From positions 22,502,001 through 22,566,000 of the forward strand of contig OX621242.1 of NCBI GenBank assembly GCA_951640165.1: a stretch of DNA of 64,000 bases, written 5' to 3'. Source of the stretch: Pseudoips prasinana. Lineage: Eukaryota > Arthropoda > Insecta > Lepidoptera > Nolidae. The position numbers were made by a program, and so were the translations under genes. Of this stretch, positions 52,739 through 63,960 are shown one piece after another. A model generated the notes under the pieces. It worked only from the letters and a program-made list of their open reading frames with translations. It made no database searches and was not told where the DNA came from. Position 1 is the stretch's first letter, and each line of letters opens with the position of its first letter.

Positions 52739-55700
52739 TAGATGCCTTTTTAGTTTGTTGGCATATAAGTGTCACATTTCACAGGATAAGAGAAGGCTGA
52801 AAGACTACTTCAGACGCGCGGGAGTCAAAAGAAAATCCGTTTCAAGAGCTTGGACGCTTGGAAAGAAGCTTGAAGCTTGGAATAGCCGTATAAGTTTTTT
52901 TTGAAGTTTTTTTTTTATTCAATGTAGTCACTATTTAGGCTTAATAAAGAAAGAATTTATATTATAAGCGTCGATCTCATCACAATTATGTTTTAACTTA
53001 AATTGGTCTGATTGGTAGCTATGATTCATTATGTTAGACTACTAGACACATTCTTTTTATTTATTTATTATACAAAAGATATACAACATATATACATAAG
53101 CAAACCAAAAACCACGAGGCTTTGCCCGGAATGCGTTAACAACCGCGCACAATATATTTTAATTATATTTGATTCTTACTAATATAGTACTTTTACTTCG
53201 AGAATAACAATCATAGGCAGACAGTCTAACAATGTTTGTTTACATTTCATAAATACAAGCCTATCCACACTGTTAAATGCAATACCTGCACGCGTGCAAC
53301 TAAAAACACACGCAGATGCCTATAAAATTCAACTTCTCTTCGAGGTTTTGTTTCTGATACTATAAAAATGTAAATTTCATTCTCTCTTATCAATCTCCCT
53401 ATGATTATTTTGATTTAGCTACCTATGAATTCATCGCAGTAAGTAGTAAAATTCATTCTTTGTCAAAATGGGATTCTCTACCAAATAACGTTTCAAAGCA
53501 TTTATACGCCCTATACTTATACAAAAAAATACACAATAGCATACTGAATATCTATTTATACTTAACTTTTTCAATTAAAATCGACACACGCTTCGCTATA
53601 TTTTCGCCGGATTATGCCCCTTCGACACGTGAGCTTCGTCCCCAGACATATTGCACCGAACCCTCCGACTAGTGACCTCACTGGATCAATTTAAGGATAC
53701 CCAGCACATCTTGAAAATAGTTGCATTATTGTGGACTGCGTCTGAATCACAAGTAGGGTGTCGTATAAAATTTGTCTAAGCTACTATTATAAAGCGATAA
53801 CATTTTTTTGGATGTTTGTTTTTTTGGGGTTTTTCACCAACTCGACACGAGAGACTGTTTACACGTGTGTTCAGTTAGTGAAACTTTAAATTAGTACTAA
53901 TATTTTTTTCGTCATTTGGACACGTCAAGGTTTCTATGTATGTTCTTTGGTCAACTGGACACACCTAAAAAGGTTAATAATCGTTTCGTCCTATTTAAGA
54001 CAAATTTTGAAATAAAACAATTGTGTAACAATCAAATATATAATAAGAGGTATATTAAATATTTATATTTCTTAATATAAAGGCAAGCTACACATTCTAA
54101 ATACACCTATTAATTTAAAATCATGGGCTGCCTACTAGGCGGCAACTGTTGTACCCATTGGGGGTTCAAACCTCGACTCAGAGCAGTTACTGACGTGGAG
54201 ATGCAGGAAAGGATCGGTTTCTAGAAACGTTTTCTGTAACTCTCGCCTTATAATTATACATTCCCCAGTCGAGCTGTGCATAGCGTAAAAAACACGTAAC
54301 GCTCTACGTCTCTGAAATCTTCCTTAGCCGCTACCCAATGGTCAAGTATGGGGCTCATTCAGCCAAAGCCTAACATGGAAACATTTCACTCCCATGATCT
54401 TAATGTTAAAAATGCATTTGCAAACTAATTATCTTCGATGCTACATCAGGCTATACTGGAAGCTGTAGCTTCTAGAAATTAACAGGAACCATTGAATAAA
54501 GACAATTCATTGCGTCAGTAATAAATTGTCTTTGAGTGTGACTTTGTTTCTTTTCTGTAAGCGGGTATTTCTCTCTTTGTAGGTCACCTACATTGCAAGT
54601 CATGGCGTTTTATGACGTCGCTTAATTGTTTTCTTTTTGTGGACATTACCTCCGTACCTTAACGACTTCTTTGTCTGTGTCCAGGAAGTCTTTCGTTGGA
54701 GCTGTACTTGTAAATGGTAAGTTCCGGTACCGGACAAATTTTTGTTTTGCCATGACACCTGGTCTAGCCACTTTGGATACTTAATCTCTAGAGATCAGAT
54801 TTCCGTAAGCTTGATGTAATAGATTAGACTGGAAGTTGACTCTAATAGAGATACGAACGACAGTAATATGTTGATAGATCCTAAACTTATGTTACGTTCC
54901 AAGCAGGAAATACTCTATGGAACTATAAGAAGCTTTATTTTTGGTTTACTTCCTAGTTTAAAAACAGGCCAGGAGACAGGACCTCATTCATAATTATCAT
55001 CGTGCAACCTCGGCGATTAAACACGAACGACGATATAGTTGGAGATAGCTTCCCGGGCCTTTAAGAACAAAATCCTTGCGTTAAAGGAGAAGAAAATGAC
55101 TCCATACATTCCTGGGCTACTAGCCTTATTTGTGAGAGGATATAATAATAAGACCTCACTGAAATTTTGGTGAAATTTGGCTATCCAGGAATCAAGTTAT
55201 ATGAAGTATAGTAAAAGTGAGGTTAAATTATAATATTGTAGTTTTTTACAAAATATTTTTTAATGGCTTCGGTTGTGTTACGGTTTTATGCATGAAGAGT
55301 GTGACATGTCGAAGATCTGGCACGTATGGATCCCCTGCGCCCCGTGCAGTCTCTACAGCCGAAGAAAACTACAAATAAAACATGGAAAATACGTGCGCAC
55401 TTAAACCGAAAGACAACGAACGAGTGACAGTCAAAGAGTATGTAAAGGCTGTCAGGCAGAGAAGTGATGCCCGAAAAAAATTAAAGGAATACAATCCGCT
55501 ATTAATCCATTCCACGAAAAACACTTGTCACTCGATTTTCAAACATATTCTGAGATTTTACCGATTTATTCTTAATCGATTGCTAGCAATTCAAAATTAT
55601 TTTATCGATTATTTCGTTTCATAACTGAATTTAAGTTTTCTCGCTTCCTAGATAGAAACATGATACAATATTTTGTGATTTCCTTTAGAAAAATATAACG

Positions 55701-56362
55701 ATTTATTTAATTCCCATTTCAACTAGTTAACTGCTGGGCCCAGAAGTTTCCTTCTCCTTTACTTGAAACTAGCAGTGTGTGGGGTTGAAGTGTGGGTGCC
55801 AACATATCTCCTACATAGTTATTATAAACCTTGAAAAAGGGCTAAAGCTCACAAATTGATGTGTATTTCCAATACACCAATAAATTTGGCGTTTGTGAAT
55901 AGATTTTTTCTATTATTATAATATCACCCACACTGACCCATCCCACGGAGACCTTTGTTATTTGGGTAGGAGTACTTAATTTAAAATTCTGAAATCTCTG
56001 AAGGTTTCAGCGTAATTGCCAGTATTATTATTTAGCCTGATGAATTTTATAGAAGATTTCTTGTTTAATCATGGTGCGGCGTGGGTAGGCCATTTAGTAA
56101 ATTATTTATAATAACTGCTTACCCTTCCCTTCAGTATCTGGCGAGGTAATTAAGCATGTTGTCGCCTACCCGATCGGTACAGTCACTTATAAAAATATAT
56201 TAGGAAAGTTTCATCTGTGTTAATTTTGTGCCATCTTACAAGGGAAGCTTATAAGTGTGCCTATCTGTACCTTAGAGGATGGACAATTTTATCTTAAAGT
56301 TAGCTTAGTCAGTGTAATATTTCTTATTAATGTTGTATTAGGCTGCTTGGGTTCTTCATAAT
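52739..56362. other. Unassigned AT-rich stretch
   Basis: No convincing gene. The frame at 55382-55624 (80 codons: basic, with RVTVKEYVKAVRQRSDARKK) follows a GC-richer patch (55310-55370) and could be a coding relic. It degenerates into low-complexity residues after about codon 40, and I recognise no family. A 70-codon frame at 53460-53672 also has no motif. Confidence 0.35.
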
Positions 56363-56437
56363 CATCATTATAGTATCAGTTGAAAGACGTCCACAGCTTG
56401 CCAAAGGCCACCCCAAAGTTATCCACAATTGCCACTA
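56363..56437 (+). repeat. Interspersed repeat A, 5' piece
   Basis: TATCAGTTGAAAGACGTCCA then CAGCTTGCCAAAGGCCACCC. This is the beginning of repeat A in plus orientation. Confidence 0.6.
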
Positions 56438-56654
56438 TTTCCATCTTTCAAGTCTTGCTTGTCATTGTAATGAAAGTCTATACTATGACGGGGTATATTA
56501 TAAAACTTGCGCATTGCACCCTAGGAATGTATTAATATTGTGAGTCTTAAAGATACCCAGATGATGCCAAGCAAGAAAATACAAAATATTGGCCAGAAAA
56601 TACTTACAAGATGTATATTTTTATTTATAAGGAAATTAAGTCATCTTTACATCT
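56438..56654. other. No feature seen
   Basis: Spacer between two pieces of repeat A; nothing else recognised. Confidence 0.3.
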
Positions 56655-56865
56655 GAAAGAAGTCTACTGGTGGACTCTCCCAAGAATCATCAAGGGGGCA
56701 AATGCAGTAATCGCTACGCTTGGCAGACGGGTTGGCGATCGCAGTAAGATGCTGCTTGTACTCAGAAAGAAGCTGCTGTCCTTCCCTCCTTTCTAGCTAG
56801 GTATTCCCTCGGGTTGACTTCTACGCCCCTACGAGATGAGATGAAGTGATGATATTCTGATATTG
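56655..56865 (+). repeat. Interspersed repeat A, copy 5
   Basis: CTTGGCAGACGGGTTGGCGA, TCGCAGTAAGATGCTGCTTG, TATTCCCTCGGGTTGACTTC, TACGCCCCTACGAGATGAGA and GAAGTGATGATATTCTGAT. Plus orientation, opposite to copies 1-4. Confidence 0.7.
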
Positions 56866-58552
56866 AAGTTAAATATTTTATTATTAATTTTAATTGTCTC
56901 ATATCTTTAAATATAAATAGAGTTCTAGGAATAAATCTGTGCTCATTCTATTTAAGTAGACCGAACTACTTTTCAACTACTTTTCAGTAACTTAGCATGT
57001 ATATGATTTTAGAATTTGTAATTGTATTCATAAAGTTGTAATTAGGTTTATACTACAAAAATAATTATTTCACCTCACCGCGTGGTACTAAAGAAGACGT
57101 CTCTCTATTTACTTGTAGGTATAGCGCCAACTGCATATTTTGAGAGTCTTGTTAGTGCATAGGATGCGATATATCGCAAATAATACTTACATCTAAATCC
57201 TGGACAGACTGGAAAAAAATATAGGTATTGAGAGTTTGTCTATGATCCCCATGCCGCTGCGCTGAGAGCACGTAACTCTGACAGAGCTGCGTGTAGTCAC
57301 AGATTTTTCGGTCGTGCAGGATCGACGTACCAATGTTTTTAGAGTCAAGGAATAGACAGTGCATCTATAATTACGGACATACTCATCCAATGTATATATT
57401 GTGTTGAATAAATTGGCTAGGCACCGTAGAGATCGGCCGCTGCTACCGACCACGACTACTAAGTTTTATATCTGCATAAAATATTGTTACTAACTGAGTA
57501 ATCGCCCTATTTGTCCGAACAATAACAGCTTGACCTATATCAAACAATCTGCAATCAAACTCAATTATTGTATTAAATCATTTGCGTTCGTCCAAGTGGC
57601 TGTATTGACATTTGGAGGGTGACGTGTCGTCAAACTATTAGATCAATGTTGAGATAATGGAATACGTGCATTGTATTGGCAGTGGTTGAGAGGTTTGAAT
57701 ACTTAGTGGTACCAACTTAAAATATAGGTGGCTAACTAGAAGTGGTATGAAGTAAAACATAACTGCAATAGCCATAAAAATTGTTAATTTAATAATTGTA
57801 ATTAATTCATTGGCAGTTTAGATTGTTCATGGATGTTTTTGCTAATGTTTAGTGTGAATTAATATTCTGGCTGGAACATATTAGTAAGTATAGATATTTG
57901 AAATGGTAAATATAAATAAAATACATTTGCATTCTATTTTTTTTTCAGATTGTCAAACAATGGTACTTTAAATTAAATTGCCGAACTGCCGATAATCAAT
58001 GATTTTTTCAAAATTAATAAATGGATAGAAATTTAACCTAAGCGTGGGGCAGATCTCACTATCGTTTTTATATTTCTAACCTCCCGCTAAAGAATACGTT
58101 TATTAGTCTATTTATTCTGCAATACAAAGCGTATATACTGAGAAGTGAGTGTGAGTGTAGTGAGTGATGATGAGATAGAATAAAAACCTTAGTTAATTCA
58201 CAAGTAGCTACCCGTGTTATCATTAGTTGGTTAATATAATACTATGACAATTCAATAAATAAACCGATTCAACTTTTCGCATTACTATTCAAAATTTACA
58301 CTAGATTTATATTCAACGGGTAGGGAGGAGGAGTCGGTAAATGCGCAATGTCAACGCTAGGGGGAGCCACATGAAAGTTGATTCGCAGTTGATTTGCAGT
58401 AATTGATCGCCTCGGGGCTGCGTAGATGATTACATATTTGACTAAATTATGCTCCGTGTTTAATGAGTTTTAATTTTGGATTTTTTATAACATTTAATAT
58501 TTTTTTATTGATTATTGATTTAGATTATATTGTATAATAAATTGAAGTGCCA
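56866..58552. other. Unassigned AT-rich stretch
   Basis: No gene. A minus frame of 86 codons at 57193-57453 lies in a slightly GC-richer patch; no motif recognised. Confidence 0.35.
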
Positions 58553-58800
58553 GTGAGCAAGGCACATAGCTCGTAGAACCGACGACCGTTGGGGCAAAGA
58601 GGTTCTCGACTGGCGACCACGGACCGGAAGACGCAGCGTGGGCAGACCCCCTACAAAATGGGCCGATGACCACGTGATGGTCACTGGAAGCCGTTGGATG
58701 TGGATAACTTATGACCGGCAGTTGGGGAGATTTATGGGGGAGGCCTTTGTCCAGCCGTGGGGGTAATTCGGCTTATATGATGATGATAATAATGTATAAC
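58553..58800 (+). pseudogene. RTE-type LINE 3' end
   Basis: One frame reads HIARRTDDRWGKEVLDWRP, then RTGRRSVGRPPTKWADD and VTGSRWM, the standard C-terminal part of RTE-type 'endonuclease-reverse transcriptase'. Later GEAFVQPWG reaches a stop, followed by a short GAT/ATA tail (ATGATGATGATAATAATG), the usual simple-repeat end of RTE elements. It is 5' truncated. It is the same type of LINE as 3511-4220, but a different part, so the two do not overlap. Confidence 0.85.
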
Positions 58801-59439
58801 CAAATTTTCTATATTTAACCAAATTTTAAAAACGCTTTATTCAAATAGTAAAATTCACTCAATGTAATTTATTTTAATTTTAAAATGTATTTCCTTAGTT
58901 ACTTTTTATGTGTGCACTTCTAATCTGTCAAACGTCAACATTATTAAAAATATAATATTTAAGGATAAATTGGTATCTATACTATTGGTACCTAAGGCAA
59001 CGGAACGGTAACTTTTGAAAAGCAGAGGCATTTCATGAAACCTAGCTAAGAACTTTCTCGATTAAACTAGATTATTTAATTTAGTAGCTTAACTTGTTTA
59101 CTCTTTGGACGCACGCGACGACAGAGCGTCGCGACATCTGCCGCGATTGCGAGAAACACTAATTATAATGTGAACAAATAACACAATATAAGACGCGAAT
59201 TAATCACAACACATTATTCTCGGTACTTTACAAAATATCTATAAGCTAGGCCTCAAAAGGCACATAGCTTCACTTTTCAAGGTGAATCAGCGCCATCTGT
59301 TTTTTGCATTCAGTACTACCAGTTTCAGTATAATGCAGAAAATATTGATTGAAATAGGAAGTTGAAATGAATATAACCTACATTTCCATATAGGTATTTT
59401 TGTACTAACTAAACAAAAATAAACAATATAGGTCAATAG
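58801..59439. other. No gene recognised
   Basis: AT-rich, with a small GC-richer patch at 59108-59150. Nothing supported. Confidence 0.3.
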
Positions 59440-59578
59440 TTTCGTGGGTTCGATCCCAACTCACGACAAATATTTGGGTGCATGTCCTCATTCTGGGTGT
59501 AATTATCTATATTAGTATGTGTTAACAAAAAGGCAGTACAAGTAGTATATCAGTCATCTGTTTTCCTTAGTTATGAAA
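59440..59578 (+). mobile_element. Partial Metulj-like SINE, plus strand
   Basis: B-box GTGGGTTCGATCCCAACTC, then ACAAATATTTGGGTGCATGT, a shortened body and TATATCAGTCATCTGTTTTCC. The tail third is missing. Confidence 0.65.
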
Positions 59579-59595
59579 GTTTCATCATAATATAT

Positions 59596-60127
59596 AATAA
59601 TAATAATATTTTAGGACATTATTTACACACACCTGGCAGGCCATCTGATCCCAAACTAAGCAGAGCTTGTACTACATATTATGTACTACTTTTCTTTTGT
59701 AAATACATACTTATACAGATAAATTACATTTTGTAAATTCATACTTATAAAGATATTTTACTTACCCCCAGAATCAGGACAAACAGACATGTACATCATC
59801 ATCATGCACACAAATATCTGTCCGGGGTCTCTACCGGCTAAGTCGCCGAACATCGATGACTTAAATGGCGTTAAAATAAACAAAGGTAAAAAATGACTTA
59901 ATCAATCGTTCAAATTGGCTTCAACGTTGACAATCGATTTCGGACCATTTATGACGTCACATATGCTCATGGAAGCCGATTTAACGATTGATTAAGTCAT
60001 TTTTAACCTTTATTTATTTGAACGCCATTTAAGAAATCGATGTTCGCCGACTTAGCCGGTAGAACCCCTGGGTGAGAATCGAACCCACGACCTGCAGCGT
60101 GGAAAGCAAGCATTTACCAAGCACGCC
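59596..60127 (-). mobile_element. Metulj-like SINE interrupted by a MITE
   Basis: Left part 59596-59823 (ATT tail, CCAAACTAAGCAGAGCTTGT, CACACAAATATCTGTCC) and right part 60069-60127 (GAATCGAACCCACGACCTGC, ending GCACGCC) are the two halves of one minus-strand SINE. An internal duplication of about 35 bp (TTTTGTAAATACATACTTAT and TTTTGTAAATTCATACTTAT) is present in the left half. Confidence 0.85.
59824..60068. mobile_element. 245-bp foldback MITE, copy 1
   Basis: Arms of about 100 bp start GGGGTCTCTACCGGCTAAGT on the left and the matching GGGGTTCTACCGGCTAAGT on the right. They run through CATCGAT, TTAAATGGCGTT and AATGACTTAATCAATCGTT to the centre (GGACCATTTATGACGTCAC). It is inserted in a SINE. 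It is nearly the same as 62211-62453. Non-coding; target duplication not clear. Confidence 0.9.
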
Positions 60128-60462
60128 ACAGAACTTTACTGAAACTCTATTAAAAAGGCAACGCGTACTCAAATTAATCTATATTGTTCTATCGCTTAGG
60201 AGCACCGTGTAGACGTCAACTTAACCCTCGGTGAAAATTTACATTTTATTAATTTACATGGTAACGCAACCCCGACACAATATGTGTAATTTGAGTGTTT
60301 AGTGCTTGTCTCGGCTATGGGCGCACTACGGTGTAATGGCTCTATCGGTGACACGGTTATTCGGACACCGGGGTTGAAAAACACCACTAGAATACTAATG
60401 AGTATGAGTGTTTAAACATTTAAAGTGTACGTTATTCGAAATTCATTGCATTTTTATTTTAT

Positions 60463-60625
60463 TTTATTTGACGGGCCGGTGGGCGTGAGTATGAACATAC
60501 ATATCTGTTTGTCCTGAGTCCAAGTGTATTCATCTATATAAGTATGTATTTACAAAAGAAAAGTAGTATATTATTATGTAGAATATCAATTATATGGTTT
60601 CCATAGTACAAGCTTACAATAATTA
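60463..60625 (+). mobile_element. Partial Metulj-like SINE, head damaged
   Basis: GACGGGCCGGTGGGCGTGAG jumps directly to ATGAACATACATATCTGTTT, so the B-box is deleted. The body continues through TATCTATATAAGTATGTAT... to GGTTTCCATAGTACAAGCTT. Confidence 0.7.
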
Positions 60626-60639
60626 TGTATACTTATATA

Positions 60640-60725
60640 ATTAATTATAGTATTACAACCATGTTCTGACTATTTCCAAGCGCTTTTTAAAAGTCTACGT
60701 GAATAAAAACGACTTTATTAAAAAA
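60640..60725 (+). repeat. LINE-tail-like repeat F, plus copy
   Basis: AACCATGTTCTGACTATTTC, CAAGCGCTTTTTAAAAGTCT, ACGTGAATAAAAACGACTTT. Same as 7905-7980, with AATAAA near the end. Confidence 0.6.
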
Positions 60726-61484
60726 AAACAAGCTCTGAAATGAAATTCAGTTAATTTCGCATCTCAAAACTACTCCAAAGTAAAAATTAAATAAAAGTAG
60801 GTTTTTCAATAAGATATAATAAAAAGTAAGATGAAAAATGTCACCGTGCACGTCAAAGGATTGTGAGCAATTAAAAAAAAAACTATTCCAAAGACAAACT
60901 ATGGCTTATTTATGTGTAACCTTTGATAGATGTCAAAAGTTTTGGAAACACCGTTCTTTCGAGATCTATCGTTCTATTGCTCCAGGTACACTATTGCATT
61001 AAAGTATACTATGCTATGTGCAATTGAATTCTGAAATTGAAAACATGAACTTAATAACTTACCTAGTCAAATCTCCATTAAATCAGGTGTCTATATTACT
61101 AATAATGTAAACAAACAGTCTCGCGCCCTAAGGGAGTGTTCATATTTTTTGACACCGTCATCAAGGGGTGGCTCTTTTGCTTCCCCATTGATGGTCCATC
61201 GAGCCGGAATGAAAAGTAGTGGGTAATATCTCACATTTGCATATTTTAATTGTTATAAGAGGCACCCCTAGTGCGAATGTGGCATAAGCAACCGATTTGC
61301 ATATATAGACACACTCCCGAGCAAATTGCTCTATCTGTAAATAAAGTCGAGTAATTGAATTGAACGTCGTTGTTTAAAAGTTACTTACGGAAAGGTTTGT
61401 TTATAAGAATTTTAATTTAATTCCCAAAAAAAATTGTTAAATACCATCGTATTATGAGTACTTTAGATAAAATAAAATGAAAAA
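60726..61484. other. No gene recognised
   Basis: AT-rich; nothing supported. Confidence 0.3.
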
Positions 61485-61570
61485 GGTTTTCATTCACGTA
61501 GAAAAAAAAAGAAAGAAAAAAGCGCTTGTCAGAACATGTTAGTAGTAATGTAGTTAAGTATACATAATTA
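61485..61570 (-). repeat. LINE-tail-like repeat F, minus copy
   Basis: On the minus strand: TACTAACATGTTCTGACAAG, CGCTTTTTTC..., TACGTGAATGAAAACC. Inverted relative to 60640-60725, about 760 bp away. Confidence 0.6.
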
Positions 61571-61598
61571 TTTCTTTAGATAGGTAATAAGTAAATAA

Positions 61599-61835
61599 TA
61601 CACTGTGTGGTGATGGTGAATAAGAGAATATAATAATCCCATCTCATCCCGTGGGAGGCTTAAAAGTCGACCTGAGGGAATATCTACCAGAGGCAACTTC
61701 TTTCTGAGTACTAAGACCATCATACTGCGATCATCAACCCCTCTGTCAGGCGTGGCGATTATGACATATCCCCCCAAGATTTCAAGGTTATTGGGGAGGC
61801 ATTTGTCCAGCAATGGACTTCTTACGGTTGTTATG
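61599..61835 (-). repeat. Interspersed repeat A, copy 6
   Basis: TGTGTGGTGATGGTGAATAA, CCATCTCATCCCGTGGGAGG, GACCATCATACTGCGATCAT, GGCGTGGCGATTATGACATA, and the end TTTGTCCAGCAATGGACTTC. Nearly full length. Confidence 0.75.
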
Positions 61836-62210
61836 ATGAAGCAAATGATACCATCATAATTTTAAGACAACATATTCTCATCTCATAAGGATACTCGGGG
61901 TGTTGCACGTCACGGGGGCGGAGTGACTCACCGTGCGTCACACCACCCGCAGAATCCTATACATATATGTACTTCCTTTCTTTCTTTCGAAGACGCGCGC
62001 GCCGACACGGCTGATGCCGTGTGCTAAAGTGACGCTTGGCGCGTGCTCCGCAAGTCACGTTACATATCAATTAATTGAGAAAGTGGTATTGAATGAAAAA
62101 TTAAAATTCAAAATGCATTTATTGCGCAATAATGTATTTTTTTTATAAATATATATTTGCATTTTTTATTATATTTTATTTACCTTTGATCGCGATGCGG
62201 GGCATCTACT
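61836..62210. other. Unassigned; GC-rich patch
   Basis: Bases 61895-62060 are CpG-rich (GACGCGCGCGCCGACACGG, with GACACGGCTGATGCCGTGTG as a small stem). Frame 61933-62148 has no motif. Confidence 0.35.
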
Positions 62211-62453
62211 GGGGCTCTACCGGCTAAGTCGCTGAACATCGATTTCTTAAATGGCGTTCAAATAAATAAGGGTTAAAAATGACTTAGTCAATGGTTATAT
62301 CGGCTTCACCGTTGACCATCGATTCCGGACCATTTATGACGTCACATGTGCTCATGGAAGCCGATTTAACGATTGATTAAGTCATTTTTAACCTTTATTT
62401 ATTTGAACGCCATTTAAGAAATCGATGTTTGGCGACTTAGCCGGTAGAGGCCC
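62211..62453. mobile_element. 243-bp foldback MITE, copy 2
   Basis: Same element as 59824-60068: GGGGCTCTACCGGCTAAGTC at the left, GACTTAGCCGGTAGAGGCCC at the right. Both carry the same centre with GACGTCAC and CTCATGGAAGCCGATTTAAC. The left arm shows a few private changes (AATGGTTATATCGGCTTC). Confidence 0.9.
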
Positions 62454-63324
62454 TGGATTGCCAATTGTTTATTTTAATTTGGTCTAGTTTATATTAGAAT
62501 GTTAAACTTTCATTTTATTTTTAGTTTTCTTAGTATTAATTAAGTAATAAAAACAATATTTAATGGTCAATAACAATGAAATTGACCTACAAATGTCAAT
62601 CAGTTTTCAATCAATATAATGGAAAGCTTTGCTATAACAAGCGTTTGAATATTTTCATAATAGAGGTACCTACATTATTAATCTAAAACATCCATATCAA
62701 GGTACTATTTAAAATGAATTAAATAAATCAAATGAATTAATTTTAACATTATAACATTAAATTAATATCATTTTGGTTTTTATCATGTTCATTTTAAAAT
62801 TATGGATTACCTCTTCCACTTCCTGTCTAGTATAGCGGCGGCAAGCAATCCCGAACAATGTAAGCGCGTAATGCTCACTTACCGAACAATCTAAAAGAAG
62901 CGTAGTATGACCCACGTCTATAGATAGACAATCAGTAATTTGCCTCGCTCCATACATTTCCAGACACTGACGGAGATATAAATAAAGAATAGTTACTGAA
63001 CGGTATTTTCGATTAGAGAGATGACGCGAGGGTGCGGTGTCGGCGCCGCGTGGTACGATGACGTCATACTCGTGTAGGTACCTAGCTTGGTACTAATTGG
63101 TTTGAGTATTTCATATCGGAGTGGGAGATAAAGGGTGCTGAATGAAGAAGGAAGGGTTATAAGATATTGTGGACGCGGATTCAGTAATAATCCCAGCGAT
63201 ATTTTGGAGAGGTAATCTCTTTGTTCTTTGATTGTTTTAACGTAGTTTGCTTGGTTATGGTAGTCGTAGTGACAACTGTTGACATGACGTTTAAACCTAG
63301 TTTTAACGTTTCAACTCGCGTCTT
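62454..63324. other. Unassigned; possible coding relic
   Basis: A minus-strand frame of 66 codons (62957-62757) with ARQITDCLSIDVGHTTLLLD and ACRRYTRQEVEEVIHNF looks less random than its surroundings, but I cannot name a family. A CpG-rich patch lies at 63020-63070. Confidence 0.35.
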
Positions 63325-63370
63325 TTGTATGAAAGAGTGAAGCAGGGAAGTGCTTCACTCTTTCATACAA
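63325..63370. repeat. Perfect 20-bp hairpin
   Basis: Arms 63325-63344 (TTGTATGAAAGAGTGAAGCA) and 63351-63370 are exact inverted repeats around the 6-base loop GGGAAG. A further 8 bp (CAACTCGC / GCGAGTTG) pair outside with unequal spacers. Confidence 0.95.
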
Positions 63371-63479
63371 CAGAGGCGAGTTGATGCTCAACTAATCTAC
63401 AATCAGACTACAATCTAAGTAACCCGCGCCGGAAGTTACCTCCTTTGATGGGGCATCATCATACAGGGCGGCTACTCAT
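63371..63479. other. Short spacer
   Basis: Nothing recognised. Confidence 0.3.
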
Positions 63480-63715
63480 ATGGAGTTCATCATGTCAGCG
63501 GAATGAAGTCCACAGCTGGACGAAGGACACCTCAAAATATTTTCACAATGGATTTGTGTTCATAATTTGGAAGGATATGTCATAATCGGCTCTTTTGGCA
63601 AGCGGTTTGGCGATCGCATTATGATGATTATGGTACACAGAGAGACGTTGCTGCTCGTTGTCTTACGACTTTTACGCCCCCGCTTAACGGGGTGCTGATT
63701 TTCTTTGCCGTCAGG
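63480..63715 (+). repeat. Interspersed repeat A, copy 7
   Basis: GTCCACAGCTGGACGAAGGA, GGCAAGCGGTTTGGCGATCG, GATGATTATGGTACACAGAG and TTTTACGCCCCCGCTTAACG. Plus orientation. Confidence 0.7.
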
Positions 63716-63779
63716 ATGTGGAGTTGCATGAGAGTAACTCTAAGATAGTACACAAAGCCGCTGGCCGCGTGTCTAGGTT

Positions 63780-63960
63780 GTGCAGCCTATTAATGTCCCA
63801 CTGCAGGGAAAGAGCCTCCTCTCACAATGAGAGGGGATAGGCCATAGTCCATCACGCTGGCCTAGTGCGGTTTGGCAGACTTCACATGCCATTAAGGACA
63901 TTCTGGAGAACTCTCTGGCATGCAGGTTTCCTCACGAGATGTTTTCCTTCACCATTACGT
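63780..63960 (+). repeat. Interspersed repeat B, longest copy
   Basis: AATGTCCCACTGCAGGGAAA, GAGCCTCCTCTCACAATGAG, CTGGCCTAGTGCGGTTTGGC, GGCATGCAGGTTTCCTCACG and GATGTTTTCCTTCACC. This is the fullest of three copies and may continue beyond the window end. Confidence 0.75.
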
